Assembly (NCBI GenBank): GCA_022577435.1 | Contig: JAKOON010000059.1 | Location: 15,001-79,000 of the forward strand | Length of the DNA stretch: 64,000 bases | Source of the DNA: Embiotoca jacksoni | Taxonomy: Eukaryota > Chordata > Actinopteri > Embiotocidae | Reading direction: 5' to 3' | In this document: positions 57,386 to 64,000 of the stretch, piece by piece | Numbering within the stretch: position 1 is the first letter of the stretch | Layout: each line of letters opens with the position of its first letter | Notes under the pieces: generated by a model | Seen by the model: the letters and a program-made list of their open reading frames with translations, nothing else | Told to the model about the DNA's origin: nothing | Databases searched by the model: none | Made by a program: the position numbers and the translations under genes

Positions 57386-60300
57386 ATGACAAAAGAGGAA
57401 AACCTGGAGGTGCAGGAGAAGGAGAGGCACGACCGGGAGGAGCAGGAGGAGGAGGATGAGGGGAAGGTCCAGAAAGAGGAGGAGGAGGTGCTGACGGAGG
57501 AGGAAGAGGAAGAAGACGAGGAGTATGAGCTAGAGGAGGAGAGGGAGAGTGAGGAGCGGGCAGAGGTGGAGGATGAGGAGGATGAAGAGCAGGAGGAGCA
57601 ACGGGAGGAGAGAGAGGAGCGGGAGGAAGAGGGGAGTCCGGTGGCCGAACCGGTGCCCGAGCCGCTGTCGGTGTCCGAGTACCAGAGTCCAGTTCACGAG
57701 CCACGTCGCCGAGCCATGGTGCACCCCTCCGCCCAGGCACCGCTGCCCCAAGACTACAGTACGTACCGCCTTAAATACAGTCCGTCATACCACCTTAAAT
57801 ACTGTCCGTCATACCACCTTAAATACTGTCAGTCATACCACCTTAAATACTGTCAGTCATACCACCTTAAATACTGTCAGTCATACCACCTTAAATACTG
57901 TCCGTCATACCACCTTAAATACTGTCCGTCATACCACCTTAAATACTGTCCGTCATACCACCTTAAATACTGTCCGTCATACCACCTTAAATACTGTCAG
58001 TCATACCACCTTAAATACTGTCCGTCATACCACCTTAAATACTGTCCGTCATACCACCTTAAATACTGTCCGTCATACCACCTTAAATACAGTCAGTCAT
58101 ACCACCTTAAATACAGTCAGTCATACCACCTTAAATACTGTCAGTCATACCACCTTAAATACTGTCAGTCATACCACCTTAAATACTGTCCGTCATACCA
58201 CCTTAAATACTGTCCGTCATACCACCTTAAATACTGTCCGTCATACCACCTTAAATACTGTCCGTCATACCACCTTAAATACTGTCAGTCATACCACCTT
58301 AAATACTGTCCGTCATACCACCTTAAATACTGTCCGTCATACCACCTTAAATACTGTCCGTCATACCACCTTAAATACAGTCAGTCATACCACCTTAAAT
58401 ACTGTCCGTCATACCACCTTAAATACTGTCAGTCATACCTCCTTAAATACTGTCAGTCATACCTCCTTAAATACTGTCAGTCATACCTCCTTAAATACTG
58501 TCAGTCATACCACCTTAAATACTGTCCGTCATACCACCTTAAATACTGTCCGTCATACCACCTTAAATACTGTCCGTCATACCACCTTAAATACTGTCCG
58601 TCATACCACCTTAAATACTGTCAGTCATACCACCTTAAATACTGTCAGTCATACCACCTTAAACGCACCCTGTTAGATACACACTGCGGAGGCTTTAGAG
58701 GAGGACGGCCGAGCGGTCGGGCCGATGTCCGTCACGGTGAAATGAAACCTCTGACTTCAGGCTGTTGAGGCGGCAGGAAGAGAAACTGCTGCGCTCACAG
58801 GTCACTTCTGACCTGATGACGACGACACAAACTTCTTGGCGTCTCGAACGATCCGCGGCTCGAATTCGTTCATTTTTTAGTTTTTCCCTCTCTCTCTGCA
58901 GCGTTCACCTTCTTCGACCCGAACGACCCGGCCTGTCTGGACATCCTGGTGGACCCTCGGACCACCATCCCCGAGCTGTTCGCCATCGTGCGTCAGTGGG
59001 TTCCCCAGGTGCAGCACAAGATCGACGTCATCGGCAACGAGGTGAGAACGCCAGAACGTTTTATAACACTGATGTTAAAAAAAAAGGATAAAAATACGGT
59101 TTGTTTTTTTAATAATTCATCAACTAGAAAAACACCAAACTCCTGAAGTGAAGACTGCAGGGTTTTTCCAGGTTTTATATTTTTATAAACTGACTCGTTT
59201 CTTACAACTCCGTTTTCAAAATGAAAACATGATGCGATGATTTGCAAATAAAAAATGTCAAAGAAATTTTATGGTTTTATGAAAAATATCTGCTCATTTT
59301 GAATTTGATGGCAGCAACATGTCTCTCAAAAAGTTGGGAAAGGGTCAACGACAGACGGGAAAAGTCGCGTAACGCTGAAAATAAAACCACCTGGTGGAAC
59401 GGTTGGGTTACCGCGGCAACAGATCAGCAACATGATTGCGTACAAAAAGACCATTTCAGCAGTGAAGATGGTGGAAGAGGTTCATCGCTCTAAGAATAAT
59501 GTTCCTAAAACTAAAATGGTAAAAAGAATTCGTGGATTTCATCGTCTACGGTTCGTAGTGTCGTTAAAAGATTCGGGGAATCTGGAGAAATCTGAACACG
59601 AGGAACGAGGCTGGAAACGCCGCAGCGCCTCGCGGTCGCTGAAAACCTTCAGCCAGCTGCACGCTCTTGTAGCTGGCACAGAGCCCGACCCAGCTGTCAG
59701 TCACGTTGACCCAGATTCAAACACACACACACACACAGTAAGATAATGAACAATGAAATCCCCACTGAGCTCTTCTATTAGTCGTTAGCAGCACAGCCTG
59801 AAAGCTGAAGACTCAAATCCAAGACGTAAAGAAAATGCGTGATTCGTACGCGTATTGAGGAGAACTGATACGGTTTGGCCTCTTTGCTAGAATCGCTGCA
59901 TCGGCAGTCGACCGTAGATACAAAATGGATGTAGCTTTACTGCTCCGAAGCCAATACCGAAGTACCTTAAAGTGAAATACCACTGAGGGCCACCAGGGGG
60001 CCGCTCGCTCCATTCGAACTCCCATTGGGAAAAAGTGAGATGTTTGATTGACATGCCTGGGGTGCAGTCAGGTTTCCGGTATCGGGTGGGCGGGGCGTCG
60101 TGTCAGACCAGCCCCTCGCTACCCTTGCGGCGCTTCCAAAATATGGTTTCTTTGACTCCAGACGATGGAGGCTTCAGAACAAAAACATTCCCGAACCGAC
60201 AGGTGACGTCCCGGCGGGGTCGCCGCTTGACCCCGATTTAAAAAAAAAAAAAAAATGGATAAAAAAAAAGTCTTGCACGTATTTTAATGAACAGAAAGTG

Positions 60301-62832
60301 AGACGTTGCAGAGAGGGAGGGAGAAAACAGAAAGTGATCCGGGGCTCTACCATGACTCAGACGAAGCTGACTCAGCCTGCAGGAATAAAAGAGAACAAGC
60401 AGCAGACGACAGAAACACGACTTGGAAACAGAATCAGAGATAAAAAAAAAACAACAACAACAACAACAACAACCTGCAGCTGAACGCAGCCTGGTTCACC
60501 GAAGCAATATTACACAACAAGTTACCAACTAAAATAAAACCTGTCCTCTAAATGTGTTCATGTTGTGGAGCGATTCGCTCTCAAAATATACAACTTTTTG
60601 TTTATATCCGTTTCCACGGCAACACACGGGGTACGACTAACAACTAGAAAACAATCACGTCGCGATGTTTACCACTCCAGGAAGTAGTCCGACCCTTAGC
60701 AACCACCCTAGCAACAGAGAGGACTTCTAGTCTCAAACTGAATAAATACAGAACATAGAAACACTAAACTGATCAGCTAGTTCAGTCTGGATGGAACAAA
60801 GATATCTGACAAATAAAGATATCTGATGAACAAAGATATCTGATGAACACAGATACCTGATGAACAAAGATATCTGATGAACAAAGATATCTGTTGAACA
60901 AAGATACCTGATGAACAAAGATATCTGACGAACACAGATACCTGATGAACACAGATACCTGATGAACAAAGATATCTGATGAACAAAGATATCTGATGAA
61001 CAAAGATATCTGTTGAACAAAGATATCTGATGAACAAAGATATCCATGTTCTCATGTGTTTTTAACATTTTAGCTCCGTGTCATGTGTTCAAACCAAACC
61101 GGTCCAGCTAGCCTCCTCTAGGATTGTAAGTGCGTGACTATCCGTGGTGTTACGGTACGGGTGCTCGGAGCGACCAAAAAGGACCAAAAGAGACCCAACT
61201 TCACCAAATGGGTCATTTAATAGAAATATAACAAGTAGAAACTACATTATATTACATATTGTGACATTCTATTCTAATTGTATATTCCCATGGAGGAGGT
61301 GGAGGGATGTTTGTAGTGATGAGCAGGATGTGATGTCTCCAGCGTTTACAGACGTCCCTTCCTACTATCCATCCTGTCCTGTTTCACCGTCCTCATTTTA
61401 ATCACATCCCAGCATGCAATGGAAACAACACCAGCTGGTGTGTAAAATGCTTTCACTGATTACACGCTCGCTTTTCGTCGTCGTCTTCGGAGGGTTTGAA
61501 TCGTGTTTTCAGAAAGTTCACCTTTAACGTCCTTTTTTTTCCTCCTTCCTGTCTGCGTCTCAGATCCTGAAGCGCGGTTGCCACGTGAACGACCGCGACG
61601 GTCTGACCGACATGACGCTGCTCCACTACAGCTGCAAGGCCGGCGCGCACGGAGTCGGTAAGATGCTCGAACGCGCCGCGTTGAAAAAAATAAAACCCCA
61701 TCAGTCGTCGGGGCGTCGCCTCACGTCTGTCTCCGTTTCGTCCTCGTCCTGCAGGCGACCCGGCGGCAGCGCTGCGTCTCAGCAGTCAGCTGATCTCCCT
61801 CGGCGCCGACGTGAGTCTGAGGAGCCGCTGGACCAACATGAACGCCCTTCACTACGCCGCATACTTCGACGTCCCCGAGCTGATCCGAGTGTTGCTGAAA
61901 GCCACGAAACCCAGAGGTGCTTAGAAATTTAAAAAAAGGATCGTCCGACACGTCCCGGGTCGGCCGGTGGTTCGTGAGATAAGAGCGTCTTCTTCTGTCC
62001 TCCGCAGTGCTGAACTCCACATGCAGCGACTTCCACTACGGCACGGCTCTCCACATCGCTGCCTCCAACCTTTGTCTGGGGGCCGTCAAGTGTCTGCTGG
62101 AGCACGGAGCCAACCCCTCCGTCCGGGTAACCACGCCGAAACCCGGGTTTTAAATGCCTCGTGTTCACACACACCTGCGTACACACCTGCACACACACCT
62201 GCACACACACCTGCGTACACACCTGCACACACCTGCACACACCGAGTTTCAACGAGCTTATGTTTAGAAAAATAGAAGCTACGTTAGCAATATCACAACG
62301 GCATTGATTACTGGACTTCAGCGTACAACGAGAAGAGTATATATATATATATATATATATATATACGTATATATATTTATACGTATATATTTCCTCTATT
62401 TATGTCTTAAAATGTTGGCATCTCTACCAGAAATGAAAATAAATGTGTATTTTGGGTTTTGCACGGTTTGATAGCTGCGACCAAACTTCCTCCCGATCAC
62501 TGAAATAATCCGTCACGCTTCAGAAACCTTCTTTGGAAGCGGATCTGAAATCTGAACTTTTCCTTTTTTTTTTTTGTTTTGTTTTGTTTCTGCAGAACGA
62601 AAAGGGCCAGGTCCCGGCGGAGGTGGTTCCCGACCCCATGGACATGAGCCTGGACAAGGCGGAGGCGGCCATGGTGGCCAAAGAGCTGAAGCAGCTGCTG
62701 CAGGACGCCGTCCCGCTCAGCTGCAACCTGCCCAGAGCAACGCTGCCCAACTACGACAACATCCCGGGGAACCTGATGCTGTCGTCTCTGGGGCTGAAGC
62801 TGGGAGACCGCGTGTTGCTGGACGACATGAAG
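57386..62832 (+). CDS. clip3: CAP-Gly domain-containing linker protein 3 (CLIPR-59), 5' part
   Basis: Coding exons are 57386-57758, 58902-59041, 61564-61657, 61755-61916, 62008-62126 and 62596-62832, all with AG/GT borders and fitting phases; they encode the first 375 residues. MTK at the start, VHPSA.APLP.DY and FTFFDPNDPAC match mammalian CLIP3. Ankyrin repeats fall at about residues 180-300 (MTLLHYSCKAGAHGVGDP; MNALHYAAYFDVPELIRVLL; TALHIAASNLCLGAVKCLL). Exon 6 ends at KLGDRVLLDDMK, just before the first CAP-Gly domain, which is beyond the window. CLIP3 works at the trans-Golgi/endosome and binds microtubules and AKT. The N-terminal acidic region (residues about 5-90, mainly Glu) is much longer than in mammals as I recall them (about 124 residues before FTFF, against about 55). 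Confidence 0.92.
57755..58665 (+). repeat. Perfectly phased 24-base minisatellite at the clip3 exon 1 donor
   Basis: The first core (CCGCC at 57766) and the last (CCACC at 58654) are 888 bases apart, exactly 37 units of 24, so about 38 units exist without a single indel. Variation is limited to a few positions (CCG/CAG, ACTGT/ACAGT, CCACC/CCTCC). The splice donor of the exon (ACA|GTACGTACC) is part of the first, diverged unit. Since 24 is a multiple of three and the frame is open, an unspliced transcript would read YHLKYCPS or YHLKYCQS over and over to a stop at 58766-58768. Confidence 0.95.
59187..59690 (+). mobile_element. 5' part of a family D DNA transposon in clip3 intron 2
   Basis: Begins near the ATGATTTGCAAATAAAAAAT words at about 59238, continues through GGCAGCAACATGTCTCTC and a decayed transposase N-terminal region (about 59480-59620). 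No intact frame. Confidence 0.6.
59950..60175 (-). repeat. Interspersed repeat family A, diverged copy with CTCF-like motif
   Basis: Shares CTCCCATT, TTTGATTGAC, TGGGGTGCAGTCAGG and GGTGGGCGGGGCGT with family A. At the position of CCACTAGAGGTCGG it has CCACCAGGGGGCCGC (59990-60004), a near-perfect CTCF core. Confidence 0.6.
60504..60778 (-). repeat. Interspersed repeat family B, copy 2
   Basis: Reverse complement of 5347-5578 over most of its length. Confidence 0.7.
60780..61045. repeat. 17-base minisatellite
   Basis: About 15 units of a 17-base word (GATGAACAAAGATATCT), with variants ACAGATACC and TGTTGAAC. It starts exactly where family B ends. All three minus-strand frames are open across it because the unit lacks stops in any frame. 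Confidence 0.95.
62163..62245. repeat. ACACACCTGC minisatellite in clip3 intron 5
   Basis: Five to seven units of CACACCTGC with CGTA variants, beginning 37 bases after clip3 exon 5. Confidence 0.9.
62337..62400. repeat. (TA)n with CGTATATA interruptions
   Basis: TA run of about 29 bases, then ACGTATATAT words. Confidence 0.9.
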
Positions 62833-63459
62833 GTCAGGGGTCACGTCCGTCTGTCACCCAGACGACCGATGTGTGACAGACGGTGGTCCGTTTGCTTCTT
62901 CTGGTGTCGCTCGTCTGTACGAACACAAACACACGAGCTCAGGGAGGCTGATCACGTGACACGAACCGATTCGTTTCCTTTTTACCGCCCTGGTTTGGTC
63001 GGTCTGACCGTCCTTCTGTCAGACTTTACAAACTTGTGTAGACGGAGGTTGTAAATGAGGTCGTGAGGTTTTTTTTCTGATGAAACCTGCACGACTTGGA
63101 CTTTCCAACTCGTCTGCGTGGTGAAACATTTGCAGAGATAATATTGACTTTTGAAGTTGGCGTCGAATTGAATCGTCGTTCTGCTCTTGCTGCTCTGGAT
63201 TGAATAATTCCTGACGGCTTCCTGTCGTTCTGTAAATCAAACATAAACAGCAGAACTGAACCTTTCTGATGATACCGCTCGTTTCTCTGCGCGACAATGT
63301 TTGGTCATCTAATCCAGTTTTAAAATCACAGCTGACATCACGTCCCACTTTATATACAAAGATACCCAATAACCAAGATGGTGAGAAAAAGCTCCACATG
63401 AAGGAGGCGGAGCTTCACTCTTGCTGGCGAATGCATTGGTTGTGTTGTTTGTCGGTTTA

Positions 63460-64000
<541 letters not shown>

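Noticed and set aside
57384..57740. Proline-rich minus-strand open frame
   Set aside because: Antisense of the Glu-rich first coding exon of clip3.
57755..58665. Regularly spaced repeat that might suggest a CRISPR array
   Set aside because: Units are contiguous with no spacers, and the host is a vertebrate; it is a minisatellite.
60733..61068. Three overlapping minus-strand open frames of 73-111 codons
   Set aside because: They arise because the 17-base unit has no stop in any frame.

Overview
This is a piece of vertebrate nuclear DNA, almost certainly from a ray-finned (teleost, probably percomorph) fish. Coding sequence is split into short exons with GT/AG introns, the intergenic DNA is AT-rich, CA/GT microsatellites and minisatellites are very abundant, and several interspersed families typical of teleosts occur (Tc1/mariner relics, an L2-type LINE tail, a TTAA-flanked MITE). 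No prokaryotic, phage or CRISPR organisation is present.

Four genes can be supported, all in the right 40%. (1) chp2, calcineurin B homologous protein 2, plus strand, seven coding exons between 39369 and 43568, complete at 194 aa. (2) cox7a1, a cytochrome c oxidase subunit 7A, minus strand, three coding exons between 45394 and 46116; the short first coding exon was not found. (3) A RING/B-box/coiled-coil TRIM-type ubiquitin ligase, minus strand, one coding exon at 49651-50925; its C-terminal SPRY domain is broken by two frameshifts (remnant down to 49361). A perfect interferon-response element lies at its probable noncoding first exon. (4) clip3 (CLIPR-59), plus strand, probable noncoding exon near 53460-53627 and six coding exons from 57386 to 62832; the window ends in the following intron, before the CAP-Gly domains. 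From memory, COX7A1 and CLIP3 lie close together on human chromosome 19q13, so this part looks like conserved synteny.

From 1 to about 39200 I found no gene I can name. Positions 1-2780 look like the 3' end of a plus-strand transcript (Pumilio-type sites, AATAAA). Positions 6.1-9.2 kb are mostly simple repeat, including a 1.46-kb minisatellite. The remainder is a mosaic of interspersed repeats. I labelled repeat families A, B, C, D, E, G and I by comparing copies inside this window; the labels are mine. Family A (0.5-0.65 kb) has about nine copies.

The most interesting observations are a 38-unit, perfectly phased 24-bp minisatellite that begins at the splice donor of clip3 coding exon 1 and keeps its reading frame open; a possible strong-context upstream ORF overlapping the clip3 start; the head-to-head TRIM/clip3 arrangement with an ISRE; and CTCF-like motifs carried by two repeat families. 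I do not see a clearly new molecular system.
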